This document shows positions 52,939 through 63,028 of a stretch of 64,000 nucleotides of DNA, in pieces. The first letter of the stretch is position 1; the number at the start of each line of letters is the position of its first letter. The stretch spans positions 1,054,001 through 1,118,000 of the forward strand of contig CM074127.1 of NCBI GenBank assembly GCA_037178625.1. The letters run 5' to 3'. The notes beneath the pieces were generated by a model. It ran no database searches. It was not told where the DNA came from and saw only the letters and a program-made list of their open reading frames with translations. Origin of the DNA: Skeletonema tropicum. Lineage: Eukaryota > Bacillariophyta > Thalassiosirophyceae > Thalassiosirales > Thalassiosiraceae. The position numbers were made by a program, and so were the translations under genes.

Positions 52939-55875
52939 ATGCCGGCCAAATCTCGAGACACAAGAAAGACGAAAATGCCTGCTACTTCCAAACTACTATC
53001 ATCATCCGGTCCGCTAGCTAGAAACTACTCCCTTGCTCTCTCTACAACATGCCTCTCAGCAGTGGCATTTGTCTGCCTGCTAGCATCAGGCATAAGCTGC
53101 TCCTTCCTATCCGTATCTCTCAGTGACCAAATTGAAGTCATAGATTTCAACATGACAAATATTGCACCTGAAGATCAATGGTATTTCAATGAATTGATGT
53201 CCGAGGATAACAATGCCTTATCAGTGGGAATATTATGTCAGGGTGATTTGGAATGGTTGGCACCCAACACATCCGACAATGTTATGAGGTTATTAAGCAA
53301 AGTGTTCCTCATTGTGGCATTGGCATTGGGAGGTCTTCTCTTACTGGTAACTTGTGCCATCAGCACATTTCTACCCACGTCGAATTTGATATGGGATGGC
53401 ATATCCTACATTGCCGCTGGGACGTTCGTGTGTGAAATGCCAATATTCTTTTTATTAGATAGTCCTCCCTGTAACAACTCCAACGATGGCATGTTCAGTT
53501 GTCAGCTGGCATCGGGGAGCTACTCTCTAATTGTGTCCATGATATGTAGTTTATCATTGGCACTATTTACGCAATGGAAGAATCCACCAGATTGGAAGGA
53601 AGAGTATGAGATTTGGAATTTGAGAAGAATGAATGATAGGATGAACCAACAGAGGATGAACAAACGACGAGAACTGGTTATTGAGACGCCAACTCCTGAT
53701 GATGATAATAGTAATGATTATGTAGATGAAGAGATGGCTATTGGAAATCAACAACAACAACAACAACAACAACAACTCAACCAGCAGTGTCAGCAACTAC
53801 CACCACAGGATGAACCTGCCGAAATTGGTGTAGAAATACGAGTGGAGAAAATAGAACTCTCACAACCAAGGCCGTCACGAAGGTCTTCACCGACCAATGA
53901 TCAGATAGGTGGTGTTGAAATACGAGTGGAGAAAGTGGTACCCCAAAGGTCGTCACGGGCCATTGATCAAAACGAAACCCCTCAATTGATGGGACAAGTC
54001 ATTGACTTGAATCCAAATTCAGAGCCACAAGTGTTCAGCCCAATCACGCAATCCAGTCCAAGTCGCAGTCAGGCTCCGTCAGTTGACACTGAAGTATATG
54101 GAAGCGATCATGGTCGAAATGTTGTAGTAAAAGAGCCTCCTCGCACTCCCGAATGTCAATTCCGTGCTCATGGAATGCGTCCGGTATCACCTCTTTCCAC
54201 TTGTACTGGTTTGAGTGCCTCTCCCATCGAAAGGCCTTCTCCAGCCGCATTTCCAGCAGCTGTCTTTGGAAGCAGCACTGAAAAGGCTACATTCATGGAG
54301 AATGAGACCGCGTTTATGGAGGAAGAGCAAGAAAAGGACTTTGCATCAAAATATTTGGTGAGGATGCCTCCAAAAGTTCCACCTACAAATAATAATGATG
54401 ACGCATCTGTCCAAAGCACTTCGAAACAGTCAGTCACCTCGAAGCAATCCATTGTCTCCATGATGAGAGACAAGTTTTGGAAGTCGTCGAACAATGATGG
54501 GCAGGTTATTCAGGGAAGCGTCTTGGGTGGCGATCGAGAAGAGGTCCAAGAGGGTTGGATGGTAGAGGACGCGAGTATTAGTAGTGTGGAGGTTTCGATT
54601 GTCGACAAGAAAGCACCTCCATCTGTGCAGCCTCATCAAGCTCAATCTTCTGCAGACTTGATGGCACAACAATCGAAACAAACGCCGGCAAGACAACAAC
54701 CACATGTAATTCAGAGTGATACCGAAAAAGATATTGCAGGTCTAATTGTTCCTGGAATGATCTCGCAAATGAAACAAGAAATCGCAAAGAAGCCTGTAGT
54801 CAGCCCCGAGAAAGCACTCGACCCTGATCTGGACATGTATCCATCAGAATCATCCGTCTCAGAGCTGTCGCTACCGAATGTTGAGGACGAAGAATATGTG
54901 AAACGTATCGAAGAAGAATATATGAAACTCAAGAAGGACAAACCTGCAGGACCAATCTTGGACCTTCCCGTCAACTACCAAAGTGATTCTTCGGGAGGGG
55001 AAAGTGAATTAGATCAAGTCATTGCAGGAGTGCAGCGAATAAATCGCAAGACGACTGGAAAAATAACGCCTCTCAATAGGCGTGCCCGTCGGAGAAGGAC
55101 CGGTGGGGGTAGCGTGTCAGGCGATTCTTATACCTCTGCTCAGGGATCCTTACTTGACGAGGTGATTGTTGAGGAGGGGGGAGAGAACACCAGTACTGAA
55201 ATCAGTGTTGCTTCTGGTGGCATACCTAACATGATTAGTCCCGAGATAAAGACGCGCAAAAGCATCTCACGCGTGCCCTCTTACGAGGATGATGATGGAT
55301 ATCAAAATGAGCTATCTGCTGAAGAAGACGATGATGTGCAATCCGTGACCTCGAGTGTAGCAAGTGCTCGGCGGTATCGTCTTGCGTTGAATAGAAAGGC
55401 TTCAGTCGATTCCGACCGTACTCCGGAAAGGAAGACTAAGTCCTCAACGCTTGAAGAGTTTTTGGATGCAGAGACAGGTGCTTCCAACGAAGAGAAGGTG
55501 AAACTCCTTCAAGAGGCTCTCAACCGTCTGCAACAAAAACCAACCACTGACGAAGGTTACTCGAGCGCAGCCAAGAGTGTAAAATCCCAGCAATCACTCA
55601 GATCACTCACAAGAGTCAATCAACGATATGGCCCGAAAGCCGAAACTGTAGACTTGCCCCTGAATGTTCGGACTACACCGTATGCCCAGGATGTTAACAC
55701 TGGTGCTGCTCCGACATCAGAACGGAGTCGTCGTGACTCAGCGTGGCAGGCAAGAAAGGCGAGGCTGAAGCGTTTAAGAATGCTTAGAGCAGAAGGAACA
55801 AATGATTCTACTGACGACGTTATACGTGCAAATCATGGCGACGTAGTAATTGCCTCAGATGAAGGATCGATTTGA
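52939..55875 (+). CDS. Four-TM membrane protein with a long disordered cytosolic tail (978 aa)
   Basis: Four hydrophobic helices are visible: about residues 30-58 (STTCLSAVAFVCLLASGISC), 120-147 (KVFLIVALALGGLLLLVTCA), 154-172 (GISYIAAGTFVCEMPIFFLL) and 190-210 (SYSLIVSMICSLSLALFTQW). Between TM1 and TM2 is an acidic extracellular or luminal loop with Cys, and between TM3 and TM4 a Cys pair (CNNSNDGMFSC). The tetraspanin-like order is suggestive, but no CCG motif is seen and no family is claimed. The remaining 770 residues are Gln-, Ser- and Glu-rich. They contain two near-copies of the unit GVEIRVEK(I/V) (about 294-335), a poly-Gln run and coiled-coil segments near the end. It may act as a membrane-anchored scaffold. 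Confidence 0.6.
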   Translation: MPAKSRDTRKTKMPATSKLLSSSGPLARNYSLALSTTCLSAVAFVCLLASGISCSFLSVSLSDQIEVIDFNMTNIAPEDQWYFNELMSEDNNALSVGILCQGDLEWLAPNTSDNVMRLLSKVFLIVALALGGLLLLVTCAISTFLPTSNLIWDGISYIAAGTFVCEMPIFFLLDSPPCNNSNDGMFSCQLASGSYSLIVSMICSLSLALFTQWKNPPDWKEEYEIWNLRRMNDRMNQQRMNKRRELVIETPTPDDDNSNDYVDEEMAIGNQQQQQQQQQLNQQCQQLPPQDEPAEIGVEIRVEKIELSQPRPSRRSSPTNDQIGGVEIRVEKVVPQRSSRAIDQNETPQLMGQVIDLNPNSEPQVFSPITQSSPSRSQAPSVDTEVYGSDHGRNVVVKEPPRTPECQFRAHGMRPVSPLSTCTGLSASPIERPSPAAFPAAVFGSSTEKATFMENETAFMEEEQEKDFASKYLVRMPPKVPPTNNNDDASVQSTSKQSVTSKQSIVSMMRDKFWKSSNNDGQVIQGSVLGGDREEVQEGWMVEDASISSVEVSIVDKKAPPSVQPHQAQSSADLMAQQSKQTPARQQPHVIQSDTEKDIAGLIVPGMISQMKQEIAKKPVVSPEKALDPDLDMYPSESSVSELSLPNVEDEEYVKRIEEEYMKLKKDKPAGPILDLPVNYQSDSSGGESELDQVIAGVQRINRKTTGKITPLNRRARRRRTGGGSVSGDSYTSAQGSLLDEVIVEEGGENTSTEISVASGGIPNMISPEIKTRKSISRVPSYEDDDGYQNELSAEEDDDVQSVTSSVASARRYRLALNRKASVDSDRTPERKTKSSTLEEFLDAETGASNEEKVKLLQEALNRLQQKPTTDEGYSSAAKSVKSQQSLRSLTRVNQRYGPKAETVDLPLNVRTTPYAQDVNTGAAPTSERSRRDSAWQARKARLKRLRMLRAEGTNDSTDDVIRANHGDVVIASDEGSI

Positions 55876-55947
55876 TATGTTGATAGGTCTAATAGAGAAT
55901 ATATATGTCACTTTAATTTTACAATTGTAATGTAAATATCGCACCAA

Positions 55948-57894
55948 TTAAGATTGCGGCGTAAGAACAATCGCTTCACCTCCTTCAACAGTGGCAGCTA
56001 CCTGATTTGAATGCACTGTCATACTTCCAACATCACCAGAACCATCAGGCAACTTTCCTCGACTAAAGACACCGAGTAGACTCCTTGCATCATCCGCTTC
56101 TTTGCCCAATCGAAACATTGAAATGGCATGACTATTCTCACCACCAGAAAGAATAAAAGAGTCCGAACCCACATTAAAGAAGGTTGGGCGATGTATTCTC
56201 TTCAATTTTCTTCCACTCGTCGGCACATGGCCATGAAATGAAGACACTGCCTCTCTAGTGTTTCGCAAGTCCCAAAGCTTGATTATATCATCCAAGCCAG
56301 CAGTCAGGAAGATGAAATCGGACAACGGTTTCCAAACTGCCGAATGAGGTCTTACATGAGAGTCTTCAAGGCACGCAACAGTGCTATTCGAATTGGAACC
56401 ATTGAGTCTCATGTCATGAATTCCCACAAGACCATCATCTGACGCAGAAGCAATCAATGGATTGATCGCTGAAGATGAAAAAGATACAGATGCGACTTTA
56501 CCCGCATGAAATTGTGACCTCCAAAATGGTCCGTCGTTATCTGCCAGTCGACTGAATTTTGACACTGCAATGCTTTTATCTTTGGACCCAGTTACTATCA
56601 CGCAGTCCTCTTCTTGGGTCTTGATATCCATGGAGAAGATTCCACTCGAATGAAGTGATTTATTCGTCTGGTGTATTAACTTCGGTGCACCCGTTGTTAG
56701 TGATGTGGTAGATAGATCCCAGTGACAAACTGTCCCATCATTACCCGCTGTAAGTAATCGACTTGGAACTTGAGCATTATTAGATGGTGAGTTAGGAGGA
56801 GGTAAGAACCTCGCATCTGCAATCCAACGTCCTTGATGACCCTTCCAAGATATAACAGGCTCCACGTATGAGGTTTGATCTTCTTGCGTGGTCATGCTGG
56901 AATTGTTACAGTCCCAAAGGGCAATGAGGCCTGATTTACCTGCTCCTACTAGCCATGACGATGACGATGCTGATGAAGCACTCGTTGTTTCAGTGTTGTT
57001 GTAAAATTGCAAGCTGTAAATTGCATTGAGACCAGTGGGCGGAACAAGGCGCTTGTCAGATGGCACTAATGATTTGAGTTTGTCATTGCAACCTACTGGT
57101 ACGCTTGCTGTAATAGTTGACATTTGGTAATCAAACAAGGGCGAAACCTTGTATTGTTCCTCTTCCTTCACCTCTTGCAACTCGGTTATCTGACTTTTGA
57201 CTGATGCACCACCTTGATTCATCATTTTTTGACCGCTCTCATCACTGTAATTCATCTTGACTCCACTCAATCGACTTGATCGTCTGGTTGGCTCAGTTAC
57301 AGCAGTTTTATTGGCTACCTTTGCTGATGCCTTGGTTCTCCTCCGTTGCTTCTTTTTGTTATCAGGATTCGTACCTCTACTCGTATCAGAAGATTCAACC
57401 AATAGTCCCAGGGCTTTTAAACGAGCATTGTTACGTGCTATATTCCGTTCTCGCAGGAGTTCATATTCCGATTTTTGGTGTGTAACGATGTCTGAGTTGG
57501 AAGTGTCTAAATTTGAAGTTTTCGAATGATCTTCTTCATCATCATCATCACTGGTACTGCTGCAATCGCTATCGTCACTCTCTTTAGATTCTGTGGTGTC
57601 TGTGTCATTGTGCTGCTCTTCATCATCATCAGATTTCAATGCTGCCTCTGCTTTTTCTGGTGTGACTGTTTCTGCTGTGTCTTTGTCGTCTTTGTCAACA
57701 TTGTCATTGCTGCCAAGGTAGCTGATAGATTTTTCTACAGCCTCACTTTTGGCTTGATGAACGGTATCTTTCAAAGTGCTTGGCTTAATTATATCTACCT
57801 CTGTCTGCTGTTTGTTACTATTGGATTCATCATCGTTAAGCCGATGCTTCTTTTTGGGTTTACCAAAAAAGGACAGCAATGATTTCTGTTTCAT
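55948..57894 (-). CDS. WDR76/DDB2/Cmr1-like WD40 protein with N-terminal PIP box
   Basis: A single exon encodes 648 aa. The protein starts MKQKSLLSFFGKPKKKHR, a perfect PCNA-interacting PIP box (QxxLxxFF) followed by a basic nuclear signal. The next 200 residues are Ser/Asp/Glu-rich and disordered. The C-terminal half is a WD40 propeller with blades such as RLLTAGNDGTVCHWDL, ASASDDGLVGIHDMR and FLTAGLDDIIKLWDLRN. Blade order and the LWDLRNTRE motif resemble WDR76/Cmr1 and DDB2, which act in DNA-damage recognition and chromatin control. PIP boxes at the very N-terminus are typical of replication and repair proteins. The gene is divergent with GCP2, about 325 bp away. Confidence 0.75.
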   Translation of the reverse strand: MKQKSLLSFFGKPKKKHRLNDDESNSNKQQTEVDIIKPSTLKDTVHQAKSEAVEKSISYLGSNDNVDKDDKDTAETVTPEKAEAALKSDDDEEQHNDTDTTESKESDDSDCSSTSDDDDEEDHSKTSNLDTSNSDIVTHQKSEYELLRERNIARNNARLKALGLLVESSDTSRGTNPDNKKKQRRRTKASAKVANKTAVTEPTRRSSRLSGVKMNYSDESGQKMMNQGGASVKSQITELQEVKEEEQYKVSPLFDYQMSTITASVPVGCNDKLKSLVPSDKRLVPPTGLNAIYSLQFYNNTETTSASSASSSSWLVGAGKSGLIALWDCNNSSMTTQEDQTSYVEPVISWKGHQGRWIADARFLPPPNSPSNNAQVPSRLLTAGNDGTVCHWDLSTTSLTTGAPKLIHQTNKSLHSSGIFSMDIKTQEEDCVIVTGSKDKSIAVSKFSRLADNDGPFWRSQFHAGKVASVSFSSSAINPLIASASDDGLVGIHDMRLNGSNSNSTVACLEDSHVRPHSAVWKPLSDFIFLTAGLDDIIKLWDLRNTREAVSSFHGHVPTSGRKLKRIHRPTFFNVGSDSFILSGGENSHAISMFRLGKEADDARSLLGVFSRGKLPDGSGDVGSMTVHSNQVAATVEGGEAIVLTPQS

Positions 57895-58219
57895 GTTCAG
57901 TTTGTTTTACCGATTGGGTTCATTGAAGCTAACCTCCAGGAGAGTATTACCAGGAGAGAGAGCTTACTCAATACTCATGTGGTCACTCGGCTACCCTTGC
58001 GCTCGCTTAATTCAGAAGATTTATCTTTACGCCATGCACCATGCACCATGCTTGTTAATTTTGAAATGAGATGCACCGAGATGAGCCCATAGTACTGTTC
58101 TACGAATTCCTACGTAGCGGAGCGTCAGGCATTATTCATTTAAAAAATCTCGCATCAACAATAACGTCGCCAGAGAGAGAGACGTTAACAAGTTTATAAC
58201 GGAGTAACCTGGAGTAACA
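57895..58219. promoter_or_regulatory. Bidirectional promoter spacer with a TACGTAGGAAT motif
   Basis: This spacer of about 325 bp separates divergent starts. It contains ATTCCTACGTA at 58106-58116, 104 bp upstream of the GCP2 start and about 212 bp from the WD40 start. Function is inferred. Confidence 0.4.
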
Positions 58220-61200
58220 ATGGACACGAAGAGCGACGCCCTACGAGCCGCCCGTGCCTCAGCAGCACGTCGTTCCCGAGCTGCATCCGCCCTTGCTTCT
58301 TCTTCTTCTTCCAATGCTTCTGGCACCGCAGCCGGCAGCATTAGATCATCCTCATCTGCCCTTCGTGCCTCCACCTTTTCCGCTGGCGCTGCTACTGGCC
58401 GACCATCCTCTGCCAGTGCTGCACCGTCCACAGCAGCAGCAACAGCAACTGATCCATCCAAGCAAACGTCATCTTCTTCATTTTGGTCAGGGCTGAAATC
58501 GGATACCCAGCAGCAACAACAAATTCAGCAACTAAATAAGAGATCGACAAATTCAACAATGCAAGAACTCTCTCAAATGTCCGATAGATTTCAGCAATTG
58601 CAACAAAATATGCAGCATTTGTCACCTATTCGTGATGACAATGACAATAATATCAATTATAATAACAATCGCATGACAAATTCGTCGTCATTGGTGTCGT
58701 CTTCGGATCGACAACATGTAACTAATTATAATTCAAATGCCGCAGCAAACGACTATTTGGCCAAGAAGTCTTCTGATGCAAGTGTTGCCAGTAGTAGTGC
58801 AAGCACTATTAGTACTCGTTTCACAACCACTGCAGGTAGTATCCGAGAAACGGGAAGTTTATTATCTCAGCGAGTTGACGCCATTAAAGATGGTTTTGCC
58901 TCCTCTGCAAAAAAATATGATACTCAATCTTCGATTCATACTGGTTCAATGCCACCACCAACAACAACATCATCATCATCTCTGCCTCGTCATTCTAACA
59001 TTTCTTCTTCGTTACGTCCAAGTAGTAGTAATGGTAGCACCAATAATGGTATCAACAATGCAACAACACCCGCGAAAAATTACAATTCCTCCTCCTCTTC
59101 TCGGGTGTCATACTCTACGCCCATGTCAACATCCCTCGGCAACAACAAATTGGACTCCAACAGCAATGACAACAACTACAAACAACGAACCAATAATGGC
59201 ACGAATGAAGTTGGAGAACAAGACACATCAACAACATCTGCAACAAACGAAGATCTCAATCCAAAGACACCGCTGACCATGATGAGAAGTGTTATGAATT
59301 CGATTAGTCGGGATAGGAGTGAGATTGAGGGAGCTAGAAGGCCTTTGTATACCGGTACAACTGATACTGATGGTGTTGCTGGTGGGAATTATGACACTGG
59401 TGGAGTGAAGCAGCGTGATGATGGTGAAGGTGTTGGTAATGTGGGTTCAGCTGCTACAGCGACTACTACTACTGCTGCTGGGGGAGGAGGAGTGCAAACA
59501 AATGGTACAGCTGGAAAGGTCCGTGCTCCTATAACAACAACTTCCAACCACATCATCAACAATACTGGGCTCCTTGATGAAACAATCATCGACGAAGAAG
59601 AAACACATCAAAACCTCTACCAAGAACGTGACTTTGGTTCCTCCACAATACCCTATGGAAGTCAGGTAATTCTCAAATTTCGTAATCCTACCATGTCAGC
59701 ATCTGTGTCCATCCAACCACGATCGTGTGGTGCGGATGGACTGACGGCTAGTCCATTAATGAGTCGTGTGTGTTTTGTGGCAAAGGAGAGTGGCGGAGAA
59801 GTAGATCCAAGTAATGGAGGTGCAAAGTATGGGGATAATGTATTTGTCTTGTTGAAAGATGGTGGTAGTAGTGGTTTGGCTGCAGCAACTGCTGCTGTTC
59901 GACAGGAAGAGGATAATGATAGCAATAATGATGACAATGAAGAGGAAGAAGATCCGTTGGCCGATGTTCTTTGTTATGGTGACACAGTCACGTTGCGTTC
60001 CGATGTATTGAGGCGTGTGCTAGGTGTGCAAAAAGAAAAAATACAAACCAACCATACCGACAACGGTGATGGTGGCGAAGAAAAGACTACATCGTTTAGA
60101 CTGGATGTGGGTTGCTTCCGACGTCAGGGGAGGTATCCTCAGGCAGATCAATGGACTGTACTGCGAAGTGGAGCATCTGCCCCTATTGTTCAATTGGGTC
60201 AGTCTATTATTTCATCACCAAGTCTAGTTGGTGAGAAACGCATCCCAGTGTATTCGGGAGACCCGATTGCGCTCCGAAATGATTGGAGCGGAGGGATACT
60301 TTCGGTGGGGGGAGAGTTTGAACCAGAGGGTTCCGAATACCTGATGAATGATAATTCTGTTACCGGATGGTCCTTGGATATAATCACCTCCTCGTATCAA
60401 ATGAATGATGGAACGGCAAGTACCGAAGATGACAAAGCCCTCATTGAGTTCTTGCAGGAACATAATCAATGCAAGCCGAGAAAGACGGAGACATTCCAAC
60501 TTGTTGCTGCGAATACCCCCCATTCGCCAGATTGGGTGTACTCCACTGCCGAGGGTATGGATAGGGTGTTTTTCAGTGGGTCATACCTGGCGGAGCAAGG
60601 TCGGCACACGTTACCTTTGGAGATGGAGCAGGAAATCTTTCCAGAATCTCATCCTGCCTCACAACAAGGTGGCATTACGCATCAGCAACTTGTAGAGCTA
60701 CCAGTTGATATGCAAGAACGTGTCTTGTTAGACGAACTCGTTGGTGCCATGATGGGACTTGAAGGCCAATTTCTTCGATTTCACTCCATGGAAATTGGCG
60801 AGACCGAACAGGGCGAAGAGTATGTGGAACCTGCGGGTTTCGGGTTTGCCTCCATGTCCTACATTGGGGGCAATCTAGATTCGAGTCTTCGAAATATACT
60901 GGAGCGAATGTTACCACTCTGTTCCAACTACGTGCATGTCAATCAATACGTATCATCTTGTCTCGGCATATATGAATGTGGATTAGTTACTCGAACACTT
61001 TGCGAAGCAATCAACAAGCTGCTACAAGAATATCTGGCATTTGTTGCAAACCTCAATTATTTGCTGCGAGAATCAGGCGCGGATGACGGGAAGAGCATCT
61101 CCATGAGTATGGTGTACGTGAACTCACAGCCATCGATTCGTATAATGGCAGTCCTGTATCAAGTAGTTTCAACTGCCCGTGGTAAGAAAGGAGGAGAGCT

Positions 61201-62950
61201 ACTCAACGCGTTGCAGAACCTGATGTCTTTACACTATACTGGCGATGCAAAGGGCAGTGAAGTGATGTCGTTCCTTTTGATGGAATGCGCTGCTCCTTAT
61301 GCTCGAATGATGCAATCTTGGTTGCAGAGGGGTAAAGTTCATGATCCATACAGTGAATTCATGATTGAGGTTACCGACAAGCGTTTCCGTGAAAGTCAAG
61401 CCACGTTCCGACAACGCATGGAGTGGACTGACTGGTGCAGGGTCCAAGATGAGCATGTGTTGGACATTCTTTTTGATGCGAACGATCAAATGTCTTCGAC
61501 TAGAAATGCCATGTTTGGCGACGAATCGAGAGCAACATCGAACATGAGTGCCCGCGATAAAGCGTACACCACAGGAAAGTACCGAAGGGCAATTGAGTTC
61601 TGCGAAGAAGGTTCTATTCTCCCTCATGGTCAGAAAGCAAAAACAGAGCAGACGAAGGAAGAGGAAGTCAATGTTCTGTTGAACCCTTTGCAACTCTCGC
61701 GGTGCATCGATCGCTCATACCACGACGCTTCTGACACACTGCTACATTTGCTGATGGGAAAGTACGATATACTATCATCCTTGAGGTTCATGAAGAAATA
61801 TTTCCTTCTTGATCAAGGTGATTTCTTTGTCAATTTTCTTGATGGCGTTGAGACAGAACTTCACAAAGAGCTTCCTAACGTGTTACAGGGGCGGGTACAG
61901 AATTGGCTGACTACAACGATGACGAGGTCACTGGAATCCACTCCGCTATCATCGCATTCCTCACAATTTGCCTCGTCGTTGCGTTGCTGCTTCTTAGATA
62001 AAAATGTGCGAGATACCCTTCATGACATGGGCAAAGGGCGGAAAAGCAGCCGCTCCAAGAAAAGTAGCCGTGCAAAAGTGCTGGCAGGTTTCGAAGCAAT
62101 CGCATTTGAATTCAAAAATGTCCCTTTTCCTGTTTCGCTCGTCCTATCTCCCGTCCAGCTACGTTCCTATCAACTCTTATTTCGACAAATATTCTTTGCA
62201 AAGTATGTTGAGCGTCAACTTGTCAACATGTGGTCAGACCATCAGCTTTTGAAACAAATGACATCTTTGAGAGCTGCATGTAGCCCAACGTTTAGTCTGC
62301 GCAGACGTATGCTACACTTCATACAGAACTTTGTTTATTACATGAAGTTTGAAGTAATCGAACCCCACTGGAGAGAATTAGAAAGCAAGCTGAATGCCTC
62401 CAAGGATTATTGCTTGAATAGATCTAAGCATGGCAACTCGACGGAGGCAAACTTTCCTCGTACTGTGGATGACCTGCTAAACGAACACAATCAATTCCTC
62501 ACTCGCCTGTTCACACAATGTCTCCTCTCAAATTACGATCTCATAGAAAGGGCGTCGAAAATCATGACAACGTGTTTACTCTTTTGTACTCAAATCAAAT
62601 TCTTCATGGAGTCAACCAAAGTGCACGAAACCCTGGAGAATACACGTATTGAACGGTCAATGATGCGATTCGGAAAAAAGAAGAAAAATACAGATCTGGA
62701 GGCTGATTTCCGTGTCAAGCGAGAGGAAAACATTCAGCGCTGTTCTGATAGGATCCTGCAAGAGTACCGTACGGAGAATTATCAGCATATGATCAAAAAG
62801 TTTGATCAGGTCTTCACATCTCATTTGGCAGAGTTCATGAAGAATCTGAATAGTGATTATTCGCAGCAATCCAATTCTCATTTGACAAATTTATTCATGC
62901 AGCTTGACTACAATGGATTTGTCTCATCATCTCTGCATACTAGTGAATGA
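58220..62950 (+). CDS. TUBGCP2: Gamma-tubulin complex component 2 (GCP2/Spc97), with N-terminal extension
   Basis: A single exon encodes 1576 aa, far longer than the roughly 900 aa usual for GCP2. Residues 1-450 are Ser/Asn/Gln-rich and disordered. About 470-790 form a beta-rich region with three similar YGxxVxLRxD/SGDPIALRND turns. The GCP N-terminal domain begins near 836 (LDELVGAMMGLEGQFLRFHS) and includes ILERMLPLCSNYVHVNQYVS and WLQRGKVHDPYSEFMIEVTD. The C-terminal gamma-tubulin-binding domain (about 1140-1570) includes RSYHDASDTLLHLLMGKYDI, RFMKKYFLLDQGDFFVNFLD and FEFKNVPFPVSLVLSPVQLR. GCP2 pairs with GCP3 to form the small gamma-tubulin complex that nucleates microtubules. These motifs identify GCP2 rather than GCP3-6. 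Confidence 0.92.
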   Translation: MDTKSDALRAARASAARRSRAASALASSSSSNASGTAAGSIRSSSSALRASTFSAGAATGRPSSASAAPSTAAATATDPSKQTSSSSFWSGLKSDTQQQQQIQQLNKRSTNSTMQELSQMSDRFQQLQQNMQHLSPIRDDNDNNINYNNNRMTNSSSLVSSSDRQHVTNYNSNAAANDYLAKKSSDASVASSSASTISTRFTTTAGSIRETGSLLSQRVDAIKDGFASSAKKYDTQSSIHTGSMPPPTTTSSSSLPRHSNISSSLRPSSSNGSTNNGINNATTPAKNYNSSSSSRVSYSTPMSTSLGNNKLDSNSNDNNYKQRTNNGTNEVGEQDTSTTSATNEDLNPKTPLTMMRSVMNSISRDRSEIEGARRPLYTGTTDTDGVAGGNYDTGGVKQRDDGEGVGNVGSAATATTTTAAGGGGVQTNGTAGKVRAPITTTSNHIINNTGLLDETIIDEEETHQNLYQERDFGSSTIPYGSQVILKFRNPTMSASVSIQPRSCGADGLTASPLMSRVCFVAKESGGEVDPSNGGAKYGDNVFVLLKDGGSSGLAAATAAVRQEEDNDSNNDDNEEEEDPLADVLCYGDTVTLRSDVLRRVLGVQKEKIQTNHTDNGDGGEEKTTSFRLDVGCFRRQGRYPQADQWTVLRSGASAPIVQLGQSIISSPSLVGEKRIPVYSGDPIALRNDWSGGILSVGGEFEPEGSEYLMNDNSVTGWSLDIITSSYQMNDGTASTEDDKALIEFLQEHNQCKPRKTETFQLVAANTPHSPDWVYSTAEGMDRVFFSGSYLAEQGRHTLPLEMEQEIFPESHPASQQGGITHQQLVELPVDMQERVLLDELVGAMMGLEGQFLRFHSMEIGETEQGEEYVEPAGFGFASMSYIGGNLDSSLRNILERMLPLCSNYVHVNQYVSSCLGIYECGLVTRTLCEAINKLLQEYLAFVANLNYLLRESGADDGKSISMSMVYVNSQPSIRIMAVLYQVVSTARGKKGGELLNALQNLMSLHYTGDAKGSEVMSFLLMECAAPYARMMQSWLQRGKVHDPYSEFMIEVTDKRFRESQATFRQRMEWTDWCRVQDEHVLDILFDANDQMSSTRNAMFGDESRATSNMSARDKAYTTGKYRRAIEFCEEGSILPHGQKAKTEQTKEEEVNVLLNPLQLSRCIDRSYHDASDTLLHLLMGKYDILSSLRFMKKYFLLDQGDFFVNFLDGVETELHKELPNVLQGRVQNWLTTTMTRSLESTPLSSHSSQFASSLRCCFLDKNVRDTLHDMGKGRKSSRSKKSSRAKVLAGFEAIAFEFKNVPFPVSLVLSPVQLRSYQLLFRQIFFAKYVERQLVNMWSDHQLLKQMTSLRAACSPTFSLRRRMLHFIQNFVYYMKFEVIEPHWRELESKLNASKDYCLNRSKHGNSTEANFPRTVDDLLNEHNQFLTRLFTQCLLSNYDLIERASKIMTTCLLFCTQIKFFMESTKVHETLENTRIERSMMRFGKKKKNTDLEADFRVKREENIQRCSDRILQEYRTENYQHMIKKFDQVFTSHLAEFMKNLNSDYSQQSNSHLTNLFMQLDYNGFVSSSLHTSE

Positions 62951-63028
62951 GATGTCGTTGTATTCAAAATGTGAATTCATTTAATACAATCTAACTAATA
63001 ACTATTCCTACAAGCGTATAAGCCACTA

